From contig OY829843.1 in the NCBI GenBank assembly GCA_963691885.1, positions 2,356,001 to 2,420,000 of the forward strand: a DNA stretch of 64,000 nt, read 5' to 3'. Source of the stretch: G963691885 sp963691885 (GTDB lineage: Bacteria > Pseudomonadota > Alphaproteobacteria > UBA8366 > Aestuariispiraceae). Shown here in pieces: positions 8,185 to 17,520 of this stretch (position 1 is its first letter; each line of letters opens with the position of its first letter). Made by a program: the position numbers and the translations under genes. The notes beneath the pieces are model-generated. The model saw nothing but the letters and a program-made list of their open reading frames with translations. It did not search any database and was not told the origin of the DNA.

Positions 8185-10235
8185 CTGCCACCTCCTTCAT
8201 GATCCGCGATTAGAGCCCCAGAAGGATGTGTTCTTAAGACCCAGTTCTTGGGAATGAAATGCGTTGAGTGGTCTTCTTCGATGATCAGTGGCCCGTTTAA
8301 GACTGCTTTAGCATCAAGAATGCGTCGTTCGTAGATCGGTATTTCTGCGCCAGACGGGTCGTGAATCACTTTGCGTGGCTTTGCATGCGCCTGTTCACTG
8401 TCTTGTCCGGTGTTCATCAGTGGTGTGCTCAATTGCCCGGTCGCAGCGAGGCGCAGCACCACGATTTCAGGCGTGACACCGGCGTCAGAGTGATTGAAGA
8501 GTGCGTTGTGCTTCGCGTGGAATTCAGCGACGGTATGTTCTATCCCTGCCATCGGATCGAATGGAATGCCAATTTCATAGGCCTGCCCTGGATAGCGTAG
8601 ATCCAGGCTGAAAGGGAAGGCGCGTTGGTCCGTGCCTACGCCGTCCCGTTCGAGCAGCACTTCCCCTTCAGACTGAAGTTGTTCGCATAATTCGGTTAAT
8701 CGGGCTGCGCTTGTTTCATCCGCCGGCATCAATTCGGTCTGGGCAAGGTCATGGACAATGTCACCAAACAACATGCCCCAGGCGCTGAGTGTGCCCGGAT
8801 CCAGCGGAAAAACGACACGATTTGACCCGATCTCGGCGGCAGTCTCGCAAGCATGTAAACCGCTGGCCCCACCGAAGGAGATCAAGGCGAAATCTTCCGG
8901 GTCTAACCCTTTTTCGAAAAGACTGAGACGGATGGCGCCTGCCATCTTACTGACGGCGATATTGAGGATCCCCTCTGCCGCGTGGTCAGGCGCCAATGAC
9001 AGGGGGGCTGCCACCCCGGTTTCAATGGCTGTCTTTGCCGCATGGAGATCCAGCTGCATTACCCCGCCCAGAAAGTGATCGGGATCCAGCCTGCCGAGCA
9101 CAGCATTGGCATCTGTTACCGTCGGTTCCTTTCCGCCATGGCCGTAACAGGCTGGCCCTGGCCGGGCCCCGGCGCTGTCCGGACCCACGAGCAAGCGACC
9201 CGATCCGTCTGAACTGGCGATTGACCCGCCACCCGCGCCGATGGTGCGGATTTCGATCATCGGCAGGCGCACCGGCAGACCGTCGACCTCTCCCTGGGTA
9301 ACCTGTTTCACCAGACCTTCGGCGACGACGGAAACATCATAGGATGTGCCCCCCATATCGACAGCGACCAGGTTTGGTTCTTCCAGGGTATCTGATAAAA
9401 TCTCTGCTGCTCTTGCACCACCAGCCGGTCCAGAAAGAAGAAGGCGGGCGGGCTGTTCCGCAGCGACGACGGGGGTGGTTACGCCCCCGTTTGACTGCAC
9501 CAGAAAGACCGGCGCGCTGATTCCGACCTGACCCAACCGATCCTTCAAGACAGACAAGTAAGTTTTGACGACGGGCATCAGCAGGGCATTGAGCACTGTT
9601 GTCGATGTCCGCTCGAATTCCCGTATCTCAGGGCTCACCTGATGGGAACAACTGATAAAAGCATCGGGGAGGAGTTCCTGAACAATCTCCGCCGCGCGCT
9701 TTTCGTGCGAGGGATCAAGATAGGAATGCAGGAAACAGATTGCGATCGCCTGTGCGCCGGTCTCTGTGGCCGCCAAAGCTGCCTTCTCGACGGAAGCCTC
9801 ATTGAGGTCTGCCTCAACCACGCCATTTGCCAATACCCGCTCATCCACCTCGAAACGTCTGGACCGTGGAATTAACAAAGCGCGTTTTTCGGCTGTGCTG
9901 GCATAGATGTCGCGGCGCAGGTGCCTGCCGATTTCAAGAACGTCTCGAAACCCCCTGGTTGTCAGAAGCGCGCCGGTCGGCAGTCGCCGCTGCAGGACGG
10001 CGTTGGTTGCGATTGTCGTGCCATGCATGATCAGACTGATATCGGACAAGGTAAACTGAAAGCGTGACGCGGCGTCTGAAATGCCGGTCACCAAGCCCTT
10101 TGAAGGGTCGTCCGGTGTGGTTGGTACTTTGTGGGCAAAGGTGGTGCCCGTGTGTTCGTTCAGAAATTGTAGATCGGTAAAAGTTCCCCCGATATCAACT
10201 GCAATCCTGATCTGCGCCACGCCCTGTTTCCCCAT
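8181..10235 (-). CDS. hydantoinase A / oxoprolinase-type subunit
   Basis: About 684 residues of the HyuA family. The N-terminal phosphate-binding motif IAVDIGGTFTD marks the actin/hexokinase-like ATP fold. Later blocks are MHGTTIATNAVLQR, LSGPAGGARAAE, VDMGGTSYDVS and GAGGGSIA. With HyuB it forms an ATP-driven amidohydrolase for 5-oxoproline, hydantoins or similar rings. It is the first gene of the minus-strand operon. The start is uncertain: GTG 10256, ATG 10235 and GTG 10220 are all in frame and none has a strong ribosome site. ATG 10235 was chosen as the first ATG. A DUF1445 putative D-glutamate cyclase gene nearby fits a 5-oxoproline link. Confidence 0.88.
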   Translation of the reverse strand: MGKQGVAQIRIAVDIGGTFTDLQFLNEHTGTTFAHKVPTTPDDPSKGLVTGISDAASRFQFTLSDISLIMHGTTIATNAVLQRRLPTGALLTTRGFRDVLEIGRHLRRDIYASTAEKRALLIPRSRRFEVDERVLANGVVEADLNEASVEKAALAATETGAQAIAICFLHSYLDPSHEKRAAEIVQELLPDAFISCSHQVSPEIREFERTSTTVLNALLMPVVKTYLSVLKDRLGQVGISAPVFLVQSNGGVTTPVVAAEQPARLLLSGPAGGARAAEILSDTLEEPNLVAVDMGGTSYDVSVVAEGLVKQVTQGEVDGLPVRLPMIEIRTIGAGGGSIASSDGSGRLLVGPDSAGARPGPACYGHGGKEPTVTDANAVLGRLDPDHFLGGVMQLDLHAAKTAIETGVAAPLSLAPDHAAEGILNIAVSKMAGAIRLSLFEKGLDPEDFALISFGGASGLHACETAAEIGSNRVVFPLDPGTLSAWGMLFGDIVHDLAQTELMPADETSAARLTELCEQLQSEGEVLLERDGVGTDQRAFPFSLDLRYPGQAYEIGIPFDPMAGIEHTVAEFHAKHNALFNHSDAGVTPEIVVLRLAATGQLSTPLMNTGQDSEQAHAKPRKVIHDPSGAEIPIYERRILDAKAVLNGPLIIEEDHSTHFIPKNWVLRTHPSGALIADHEGGGR

Positions 10236-10383
10236 CCGCCATTGCTGAAAAAACACTAACCCGGCCTTCCGGATCAGGACAATTCGTTTTCAGTCAGAGG
10301 ATTTGTGACGCATGGATCCTCACCTTTGCAGTATCGGGTGATTGCATTAGGCTGCGAAGGACGAACGGAGCAGGGGTATTGAA

Positions 10384-11271
10384 ATGGTTGATAAAGATAC
10401 GGGTTTGAACGTCTGGCAAATGACCAGCAACCACAACCGGATGATCGATCTGCAGGAAGCCAATGTGCAGCTCGGTGATGGGCCGGTCGAGATTGCCTAT
10501 TTCGGCAGCTCCGCGTTTCGGATTACGTCACCCATGGGGGTCTCTGTGATGATCGATCCCTGGCGAAATCATCCATCCCGGAAATGGGACTGGTATTTTC
10601 ACGATTTCCCCGTAACACCGGTTGATATCGGCACCTCAACCCATGCGCATTTTGATCACGATGCCTTACACCGTCTGGATGCCCATGTGTTGCTGGATCG
10701 TCTGATTGGAAAATACACATTTGGGGATATGAATATTTACGGTCTGGCGGACAAGCATGCCACCGATTCCAGCTGTGCCATTTATGACTTCAAGATGATC
10801 CATAAGCTATTCGGTGGCGTTGATGTTGAGCCGCCGGATAACCCACGGTCCTGGGACCATTGCTTGATTGTTGTTGAAACGGGCGGCCTACGGATCGTGC
10901 ATTGGGGTGATAACCGCCATAACCCGCCAGAGAATATCTGGAAGGCACTGGGCCATATTGATATCGCCCTATTGCCTGTCGATGCGTCGCAACATGTGAT
11001 GGGACATATTCACACCGCGCATATCATAGAAACCCTGCAGCCCCATATTGTAATCCCCCACCATTATTACATCTGGGATGTGGTTCAGCGGCAAAGCACC
11101 CTTCAAACCGCAGATGCCTGGGTTCAGGCCTATCCGGACTCGGAATCCATTTTGACCCCGACTCGGATCTATAACCGGCGCGATGTCGAGAAGCTGGACA
11201 AGGTCGTCCACTTTTTCGGGAATAATGTTGCCTTCGACAAGGAAGCATGGCTAAAGCAGGCGGATCCCTGA
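10384..11271 (+). CDS. metallo-beta-lactamase fold hydrolase, UlaG-like
   Basis: A 295-residue MBL-fold protein. The metal motif HxHxDH is seen as THAHFDHDALHRL near residue 86, with a further metal ligand in HWGDNRHN near residue 175 and a distal His in IVIPHHYYIW. The short form without RNA-binding parts resembles UlaG-type lactonases and related small-molecule hydrolases. An AGGGG ribosome site precedes the ATG. It is divergent from hyuA across a 148-base spacer and convergent with DUF1445, so it may act on ring-opened products of the same pathway; that is inference. Confidence 0.8.
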   Translation: MVDKDTGLNVWQMTSNHNRMIDLQEANVQLGDGPVEIAYFGSSAFRITSPMGVSVMIDPWRNHPSRKWDWYFHDFPVTPVDIGTSTHAHFDHDALHRLDAHVLLDRLIGKYTFGDMNIYGLADKHATDSSCAIYDFKMIHKLFGGVDVEPPDNPRSWDHCLIVVETGGLRIVHWGDNRHNPPENIWKALGHIDIALLPVDASQHVMGHIHTAHIIETLQPHIVIPHHYYIWDVVQRQSTLQTADAWVQAYPDSESILTPTRIYNRRDVEKLDKVVHFFGNNVAFDKEAWLKQADP

Positions 11272-11299
11272 GATAGAGAACCTTTTCACAAAATTCTGA

Positions 11300-12133
11300 T
11301 CAGGCTGCAGAGAAAAGATCCCGATCCACCAATGGGGGTACATCTTCCGGTACATCGGTGACCAGCATGCGCCCCGGTGTATGGGTAATACACAGCGGTG
11401 GTTTTGATGCCTGAAGGACATTCTGTGGTGTGACGCCACAGGCCCAGAATACGGGCACATCGCCATCGTCAAATTCCGTTGGTTCACCCCAGTCAACTGC
11501 GTTCAAGTCTGATATGCCAATTGCCGCTCCGTCACCGATATGGACGGGTTTGCCATGGGCATGGGGAAAGCCGTCGGTAATCTCAACCGCTTTGTCAACA
11601 AGGTCTTTCGGGACTGCCCTCATCGAGACAACCATTGTGCCCGAGAATGCGCCAACCGGTTCAAGATCAATGCTGGTGCTGTACATCGGCACAGTTTTGT
11701 TGGCTTTGATGTGTTTCATGGGAATGCCAGCATTCGCAAGGGCCCGCTCAAACGTGAAGGAACAGCCGAGCGCGAAGGCGACCATCTGATCATTCCAGAG
11801 GTCGCTTATATCATGCACCGTATCGGTCAGGACACCATGACGATAGATATTGTAGCTGGGGATGTCGGTGCGAATGTCGATGTCACCCAGCCCCGGCATC
11901 AAAGGGTTGCCACGACCGGACACGCCGACCAGCGGGCAGGGCTGACTGTTCCGGTCACAGAATTCCAGAAATTCATCGGCCAATGACCCTTCGAGGATTG
12001 CGAGATTTGCCTGCAGATTGCCTTTTGCAAATCCTGCGGTTTGACCCGTATAGGCACTGCTGCGAATTTGGGCCCGCATTTCTGCAGGTGTCATGTTCAG
12101 GATATCTTCATATTGCGGGGACCGTGTCATCAA
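11300..12133 (-). CDS. DUF1445 putative hydro-lyase / D-glutamate cyclase
   Basis: A 277-residue protein of the UPF0317/DUF1445 family (bacterial putative hydro-lyase; the related animal protein is a D-glutamate cyclase making 5-oxo-D-proline). Typical blocks are GYVQANLAIL-like KGNLQANLAIL, ITHTPGRMLVTD at the C-terminus, and CGVTPQNVLQASKPP. It stands alone on the minus strand, convergent with the MBL gene. The start at 12133 was kept; a second ATG follows directly at 12130. Its neighbours hyuA/hyuB belong to the oxoprolinase superfamily, so a link through 5-oxoproline is plausible but unproven. Confidence 0.82.
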   Translation of the reverse strand: MMTRSPQYEDILNMTPAEMRAQIRSSAYTGQTAGFAKGNLQANLAILEGSLADEFLEFCDRNSQPCPLVGVSGRGNPLMPGLGDIDIRTDIPSYNIYRHGVLTDTVHDISDLWNDQMVAFALGCSFTFERALANAGIPMKHIKANKTVPMYSTSIDLEPVGAFSGTMVVSMRAVPKDLVDKAVEITDGFPHAHGKPVHIGDGAAIGISDLNAVDWGEPTEFDDGDVPVFWACGVTPQNVLQASKPPLCITHTPGRMLVTDVPEDVPPLVDRDLFSAA

Positions 12134-12286
12134 TTCGCTCGCTTTCCGTGCTTCAACACTGGGTGATCCCGCGTTGAAAGTACTGTGAAGAAATTAAACG
12201 CTTTCTCATCACAGGTTAATGGGGCTAAGCTCTTGGAACAAGGTGATACGCAAATCGCCGTTTTTTGAACAGAAGAGAGGTTTTTC

Positions 12287-13348
12287 ATGAAACGCATGCT
12301 GGGAGCGGCCCTTGCAGCCGCATTGTCAACTGCAGGCTGGGCAGGTGCAGGTCACGCCGCCGACATTGACGATAAAGAATTTGCCGTGGTTGGCACCTGG
12401 GGGAATCTCATCAATTGGAAAGACCATGAGAGCCGCCTGTGGCAGAGTGTTCTGCCGGACGCTTCGGCGGGCAAACTCACGGCGAACGCCAAACCCTACA
12501 CAGAGCTGGGTCTTTCGGGTTATGAGGTGGTCAAGCTGCTGAAACTCGGTACCTATGACGCGGTGCATGCCCTGACAACTTATACCAGTCAGGACAGTCC
12601 CGCCCTTGAAGGCATCGATCTGGCCGGCGTATTCCAGGACTTTGACACCTATCGTAAAGCGCTGAACGCTTATGAACCGATCATCCGTCGCGAGTTGCGC
12701 GCAAAATACAATGCCGAACTTGTCATGCTCTACACATTCCCCAGCCAGCAGCTCTGGTGCAAACTGGGTGATGGTGAGAGCGGCAGTCTGGCCAGCCTTG
12801 AAGGCAAGAAGATCCGGGCCTATTCAACGTCTCTCGGTGATTTCATCGAAGGTCTGAATGCATCACCTGTGACGCTCGCCTTTGCCGAGGTTGTTCCAGC
12901 CCTGCAGAAAGGAGTTGCTGACTGTGGCATCACAGGTACTGGCCCGGCTTACAATGCCAAATGGTGGCAGGTTGTGACCCACAACATTCAGGTTCGTCTG
13001 GGTTACGCTGCAACCTTCATGGCTGTGAACGGTGACACCTGGGATTCGCTTTCTGCCGATACACAGGCGCTGATCCGTGAGAATGCATCCAAGGTCGAAA
13101 ACGAGATCTGGGATTCCATCAAGGAAACCGATGCGATGGCGCTGAAATGCAATGCTGCTGGTCCCTGTGAATGGGGTGAGCCAGGTGGCATGACAGCGAT
13201 TGAGCCGTCTGCGGAAGATCAGGCGAAGCTGAACTCCATCGTTGAGAATTTTGTTCTGAAGCGGTTTGCCGAGCGTTGTGGCAAGGCCTGCGCCGAAGAA
13301 TGGAATGCAACAATGGGTGAAATCACGGGTCTGAAAGCACCTCTGTGA
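12287..13348 (+). CDS. TRAP transporter periplasmic receptor DctP
   Basis: A 353-residue DctP-type solute receptor with a clear signal peptide ending at AGHAA. It captures a small organic acid in the periplasm and delivers it to the DctQM membrane pair encoded immediately downstream. Family features include EVVPALQKGVADC near residue 205 and the Tyr/Trp-rich ligand region. A long hairpin after the stop (13371-13400) would stabilise this message segment, as is common when a binding protein is needed in excess. The substrate is unknown; neighbours for amidohydrolase and AhpD-like proteins suggest an organic acid. Confidence 0.9.
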   Translation: MKRMLGAALAAALSTAGWAGAGHAADIDDKEFAVVGTWGNLINWKDHESRLWQSVLPDASAGKLTANAKPYTELGLSGYEVVKLLKLGTYDAVHALTTYTSQDSPALEGIDLAGVFQDFDTYRKALNAYEPIIRRELRAKYNAELVMLYTFPSQQLWCKLGDGESGSLASLEGKKIRAYSTSLGDFIEGLNASPVTLAFAEVVPALQKGVADCGITGTGPAYNAKWWQVVTHNIQVRLGYAATFMAVNGDTWDSLSADTQALIRENASKVENEIWDSIKETDAMALKCNAAGPCEWGEPGGMTAIEPSAEDQAKLNSIVENFVLKRFAERCGKACAEEWNATMGEITGLKAPL

Positions 13349-13370
13349 TAAGCCTCTAGTGTTGAACCGA

Positions 13371-13400
13371 GTGGGCGTCGTCTGAACTGACGACGTCCAC
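13371..13400 (+). terminator. intercistronic hairpin after dctP
   Basis: A 12-bp stem pairs 13371-13382 (GTGGGCGTCGTC) with 13389-13400 (GACGACGTCCAC) with one G-U pair and a 6-base loop. There is no long T run, so partial termination or 3'-end protection of the dctP message is more likely than full termination. Confidence 0.55.
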
Positions 13401-13444
13401 AGGTTTGAAGAATACCCTGCCTAGGGGATTGAAGGACCGGTCCA

Positions 13445-14035
13445 CTGCAACTTTTTGAGAAAATTCACCACCTGCTGGAACGCTTGTCGCTTTGGGCTGT
13501 TTGGGCCGGTGGCGCGGCACTGCTGGCCTCAGCATTTATGGTGACCATCGATGTGTTCTCGCGAAAATACATGGGCATAACAATGTCCGGTTCTGACGAG
13601 ATCACGGGCTATGTCTTCGCCGGGGCAACAACCTGGGCCTATGCCTATTGCCTTCTGCATCGATCAAACATCCGAATTGACGCGCTGTACAACTTCTTGC
13701 CGGGCGCTGTGCGCGCGGTCCTCGATATTGTCGGGCTGGTGCTTCTGCTGATCTATATGGGCTACCTGACTTACAAGGGACTTGGGGTTTTCGGCGATTC
13801 CTGGGCGAACGATTCTGTCTCGGTGACAACCTTGCTGACACCGCTCTGGATTCCGCAGTTGGTCTGGCTGACAGGTCTGCTGTTCTTCAATCTCACTTTA
13901 ATATTCTTGATCCTCTACACCGTGTTTTCATTTTTCGTGGGGGGCCCGGTTGCGGTCCAGAAACTCGCCGGCACGAAATCTGTTGATGAAGAAGTTGCCG
14001 AGGAAACAACCGGTATACAGGAAATGGGTCGTTAG
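13445..14035 (+). CDS. TRAP transporter small permease DctQ
   Basis: A four-helix membrane protein of the DctQ family (helices near AVWAGGAALLASAFMV, VFAGATTWAYAYCL, AVLDIVGLVLLLIYMGYL and LVWLTGLLFFNLTLIFLILY). No ATG or GTG lies near the natural start. The frame is closed by a TGA at 13430-13432. A CTG at 13445 lies 8 bases after AAGGA and gives a typical DctQ N-terminus (LQLFEKIHHLLERLSLW); a TTG at 13484 would remove that helix. CTG was therefore chosen, giving 196 residues. The stop directly abuts the dctM ATG. It forms the membrane complex with DctM. Confidence 0.8.
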   Translation: MQLFEKIHHLLERLSLWAVWAGGAALLASAFMVTIDVFSRKYMGITMSGSDEITGYVFAGATTWAYAYCLLHRSNIRIDALYNFLPGAVRAVLDIVGLVLLLIYMGYLTYKGLGVFGDSWANDSVSVTTLLTPLWIPQLVWLTGLLFFNLTLIFLILYTVFSFFVGGPVAVQKLAGTKSVDEEVAEETTGIQEMGR

Positions 14036-15322
14036 ATGGTCGGTTGGATTGTCATCGCAATGATGGTGTTGGTCGTCGCAGCTGTACCTGTGGCGGCCGT
14101 TCTCGGCATCCTGTCAATGGGCCTGGATGAAGTGTTCATGGGCGGACGTTTGTCCCGGGCCATGGGCGAATTCGTCTGGGACAAGCAGAAAGAATTCATC
14201 CTCGTCGCCATTCCGATGTTCATCCTGCTGGGTGAAATCATGCTGCGCGCCGGTGTTGCGCGCGCGATGTATAACGCTGTCGCGCAATGGTTGAGCTGGC
14301 TGCCCGGCGGATTGATGCATGCCAATATTGGTTCCTGTGCGATCTTTGCGGCCTCGTCAGGCTCTTCGGTGGCAACCGCTGCGACGGTTGGGACCGTCGC
14401 CTATCCGGAGATCGAGAAGTATAAATACAACGAGGGTCTGTTCCTGGGGTCGCTCGCTGCGGGCGGTACGCTTGGAATCCTTATACCTCCATCAATCAAC
14501 CTGATTATTTATGGCTTGATCACGGATACCTCGGTCCCCGAACTCTACATGGCGGGTATTCTGCCAGGATTGATCCTGTCAGGGCTTTTCCTGGTGATCA
14601 TTGTGGTTGCCTGTTTACTGAAGCCGAAATGGGCAGGAACCAAGCCGACAACGACCTGGGCCGCCCGCATCCGCTGTTTGCCGGACTTGTTGCCGCCGAT
14701 CCTTCTGTTCGGGGTTGTGGTCGGCTCAATTTATGCCGGGATCGCGACGCCGACTGAGGCGGCCTCTGTCGGCGTGGTGTTTGCCATCGCACTGGCTGCC
14801 TGGAAAAAATCGCTCTCTCTGAAAATGCTGAAAGAGGCTTTTGAAGGCACGATGCGGACGACGGCCATGATCATGCTGATCATTCTGGCCGCCGTTTTTC
14901 TGAACTTCATTCTGGGCTTCATTGGCGTGACCCAGGCCTTGATCCAGTTCATTTCGGATCTGGGCTGGACACCTTTACAGACCATGATTGCGCTGGTGAT
15001 CTTTTATCTCATCCTCGGCATGTTCATGGAGACATTGTCTATGCTGCTAACCACAGTACCGGTCGTGTTCCCGCTGATCATGTCACTTGGTTATGACCCG
15101 GTCTGGTTTGGCATCCTCATTACGGTGCTGATGGAAACCGCGTTGATTACACCGCCAATTGGTGTGAACCTCTATGTCGTGCATGGTATTCGCTCGCGCG
15201 GCGGCAAGTTCAATGATGTTGCCTGGGGGGCCTTGCCTTTCGTCTTGATGATGATTGCCATGGTGGCACTCCTGATTGCCTATCCGCAGATCGCCCTTTA
15301 TCTGCCGCAACTCGTATACTGA
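14036..15322 (+). CDS. TRAP transporter large permease DctM
   Basis: A 428-residue polytopic membrane protein of the DctM family, the ion-coupled transport subunit. Characteristic segments are SSGSSVATAATVGTVAYPEIEKYKYN (written here as family block near residues 105-130), LGILIPPSINLIIYG, and TPPIGVNLYVVHGI near the C-terminus. It starts at the base after the DctQ stop, so translation is coupled. Together with DctP and DctQ it imports an organic acid driven by a sodium or proton gradient. Confidence 0.93.
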   Translation: MVGWIVIAMMVLVVAAVPVAAVLGILSMGLDEVFMGGRLSRAMGEFVWDKQKEFILVAIPMFILLGEIMLRAGVARAMYNAVAQWLSWLPGGLMHANIGSCAIFAASSGSSVATAATVGTVAYPEIEKYKYNEGLFLGSLAAGGTLGILIPPSINLIIYGLITDTSVPELYMAGILPGLILSGLFLVIIVVACLLKPKWAGTKPTTTWAARIRCLPDLLPPILLFGVVVGSIYAGIATPTEAASVGVVFAIALAAWKKSLSLKMLKEAFEGTMRTTAMIMLIILAAVFLNFILGFIGVTQALIQFISDLGWTPLQTMIALVIFYLILGMFMETLSMLLTTVPVVFPLIMSLGYDPVWFGILITVLMETALITPPIGVNLYVVHGIRSRGGKFNDVAWGALPFVLMMIAMVALLIAYPQIALYLPQLVY

Positions 15323-15344
15323 TTTCTCGGGAGGGGATGAAGAG

Positions 15345-15908
15345 ATGCCTCGTGTACCGGTCGTTCCAGCCAGTGAGGTAAGTGGCAAGGCGCGTGAGGT
15401 CTATGACGCGTCCGGCCGGTATGGTCCGTTTGCAGGGTTGGTCGGCGTTATGGCGAACCGCCCGCCGGTATTGCAACATACGTTTGGCCTCTTGCTGGAC
15501 CTGAAGGAAGAAGGTGTGTTGCCAGCCCGTTATCTGGAGCTGTCGCTCGTTGCTGTTTCTAAGCTGAATGAGTGCACCTTTTGTGTGTCCAGCCATACGC
15601 CGCGCCTTAACAATTCCGGGATCAGCCTGGACGCGGCGATCAACATTCTGGATTATGAGACAATTGAAGAGTTCGATGACGTGGATAAGCTGGTTGTCGA
15701 ATATGCAATTGCCGTTACCCAGGATTTTCATCGCGTTCGCGACAGTATGTTTGACCGCTTGCATGAGCATTTTGACGATGCCCAGATTGTTGAACTCACT
15801 TGGCGGATCGCTTTGTGTGGTGCGTTCAACAGGTTCAACGATGTCTTGCAAACCGAAGTTGCAGACGAGATTGAGATACTTGAACAACGCCCTGACACCG
15901 CGGCTTGA
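15345..15908 (+). CDS. AhpD-like / carboxymuconolactone decarboxylase family
   Basis: A 187-residue protein of the AhpD/CMD fold. The redox-type motif CTFCVSSH (CxxC followed by His) lies near residue 79, as in AhpD-like proteins. The ATG at 15345 follows an excellent ribosome site (GGGAGGGG), while the longer frame from 15276 overlaps dctM. It lies 22 bases after dctM and 16 bases before an amidohydrolase gene, so all are probably one operon. It may be a peroxidase-like or decarboxylase-like enzyme; sequence alone does not decide. Confidence 0.8.
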   Translation: MPRVPVVPASEVSGKAREVYDASGRYGPFAGLVGVMANRPPVLQHTFGLLLDLKEEGVLPARYLELSLVAVSKLNECTFCVSSHTPRLNNSGISLDAAINILDYETIEEFDDVDKLVVEYAIAVTQDFHRVRDSMFDRLHEHFDDAQIVELTWRIALCGAFNRFNDVLQTEVADEIEILEQRPDTAA

Positions 15909-15924
15909 TTGAACGGTCGCCACC

Positions 15925-16791
15925 ATGACACTTCTCTGTCTTCCAGCGGACCCCGCACGGGAAGCACCGCGTTTCCAGATGCCGGCCGGGGCAACGGATT
16001 CACATGCTCATGTCATTGGACTGCCACCTGATTATCCATTTGTGGATGACAGATCCTATACACCGCCCGAAGCCAGCCTGGCTGATTATGAGGCTTTGCA
16101 CCGGGCGCTCGGGATCGAGCGTGCTGTGATTGTTACGCCGTCGATCTGTGGCACGGACAATCGGATGACACTGAAAGCCATTGCCGACTATGCCGGTCAG
16201 GCAAGGGGTGTGTCGGTTCTCGACGAAACGGTCGGGGATTCAAAATTAGAGGCATTGCACGAGGCTGGAATTCGCGGCGTGCGTCTAAACATCCTCTTCG
16301 CCGGTGGTGTCGGGCTGCAGGCGTTCAAGCCGCTCGCGGACCGCATTCGTGATCTTGGCTGGCATGTACAGTTGCTGATCAATATTGCGGAAACACTGAA
16401 TGATCTGGCGCCGCAAATGCCGTCACTCGGCCTGCCGATCGTGATTGATCACATGGGCCATATGCCTGTGACACGCGGTGTGGATGACCCGGCCTTTCAG
16501 ACCCTGGTAGGGTTGCTGAAGGACGGTATCTGTTGGTCAAAACTGTCCGGTAATTATCGTATCTCGACAGATTTTCCGCATTATCCCGATGCCATCCCCT
16601 TCGCCAAAGCGTTGATTGATGCAGCGGAAGACTGCGTTGTCTGGGGCACGGATTGGCCCCATGTCGCGCAGAAAGAGAAGATGCCGAACGACACGGATCT
16701 GTTAAATGCGCTGGATGACTATGCGCCGACTGCCGCATTGAAACAGAAAATTCTGGTTGATAATCCGGCGCGACTTTACGGCTTTGAATAA
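15925..16791 (+). CDS. amidohydrolase, 2-pyrone-4,6-dicarboxylate hydrolase-like
   Basis: A 288-residue TIM-barrel amidohydrolase. The metal motif DSHAHV is near residue 27, VIDHMGHMP supplies a further ligand, and WGTDWPHV near residue 240 carries the C-terminal metal Asp. This set matches the family containing 2-pyrone-4,6-dicarboxylate lactonase and related decarboxylases. It ends the dctPQM-AhpD-amidohydrolase run, suggesting that the TRAP substrate, or a product of it, is a lactone or dicarboxylate. The exact reaction is not determined. Confidence 0.82.
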   Translation: MTLLCLPADPAREAPRFQMPAGATDSHAHVIGLPPDYPFVDDRSYTPPEASLADYEALHRALGIERAVIVTPSICGTDNRMTLKAIADYAGQARGVSVLDETVGDSKLEALHEAGIRGVRLNILFAGGVGLQAFKPLADRIRDLGWHVQLLINIAETLNDLAPQMPSLGLPIVIDHMGHMPVTRGVDDPAFQTLVGLLKDGICWSKLSGNYRISTDFPHYPDAIPFAKALIDAAEDCVVWGTDWPHVAQKEKMPNDTDLLNALDDYAPTAALKQKILVDNPARLYGFE

Positions 16792-16806
16792 GTCCGGCGA
16801 CCGGCG

Positions 16807-17400
16807 CTAGTTTGTCTTTGGCACAAACGGTGTGAACGCATCGGTGCCGCAGATCGGCAGAATATCGGAAACGGTTTGACTGGTTTCAATCTTTGTATGG
16901 AACGAGAGAACATGGGTGACTTCAGATCCCGTGGAAAGCGGGAAATCGAGGCTCATGACCTTTATGAAGGACCGTTCGTGCAGGGTCAGTAAACCGGACG
17001 CAATTCTGATACAGGGTTCACGATGCATGGCCGCAAAGTACTGCAACTCGTCGCTCCATGAATTGGGGTCTGAAGATCCTTCGCCCAAATGTTTGTTTGT
17101 GTAATCGAACCCCCACCAGTCCGACAAGGTCGTTCCCCACAGAGAGAAGCGCAGATTAAAGGGATCGTGTTCTAACTCCGCAATGAAGATCCGGCCCAAC
17201 CACTCCGTCACGTCATAAAAGTCGATATCCGACCTGGACGGCAGCGGCTTGCCTGGACTGATCTTGCTTTGCCACATCGCCACGACGGCATCGTAGTGCC
17301 CGAATCCCTCCGGAGCAGCGCCAACAGGACACCCGCCGAACTGCCAATTAACTTCGGGATTGGGAAATGGAAGTTGAGAGGTGGTTTCCAGCGCTTCCAA
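16807..17400 (-). CDS. PAS-domain protein of unknown function
   Basis: About 197 residues forming a single PAS-like domain of the type frequent in alphaproteobacteria (short stand-alone PAS proteins; blocks such as LRFSLWGTTLSDWWGFDYTNKHLGEG around residues 83-108). There is no kinase, DNA-binding or membrane part. The start codon would be TTG at 17400 with AAGAAGG just before it, spaced unusually close, so the true start may be slightly downstream. It lies 120 bases after a TauD-type dioxygenase on the same strand. The ligand is unknown. Confidence 0.65.
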   Translation of the reverse strand: MEALETTSQLPFPNPEVNWQFGGCPVGAAPEGFGHYDAVVAMWQSKISPGKPLPSRSDIDFYDVTEWLGRIFIAELEHDPFNLRFSLWGTTLSDWWGFDYTNKHLGEGSSDPNSWSDELQYFAAMHREPCIRIASGLLTLHERSFIKVMSLDFPLSTGSEVTHVLSFHTKIETSQTVSDILPICGTDAFTPFVPKTN

Positions 17401-17520
17401 CCTTCTTAAGCCGAAATCTACTCACAACAGTACTTTGAAAAAGGACTATTCCACAACTGTCTGAATAATTGATGAATGCGGGAGCAAGCGCAATTCCCTC
17501 ATCGGTGGAATGATGATGTC

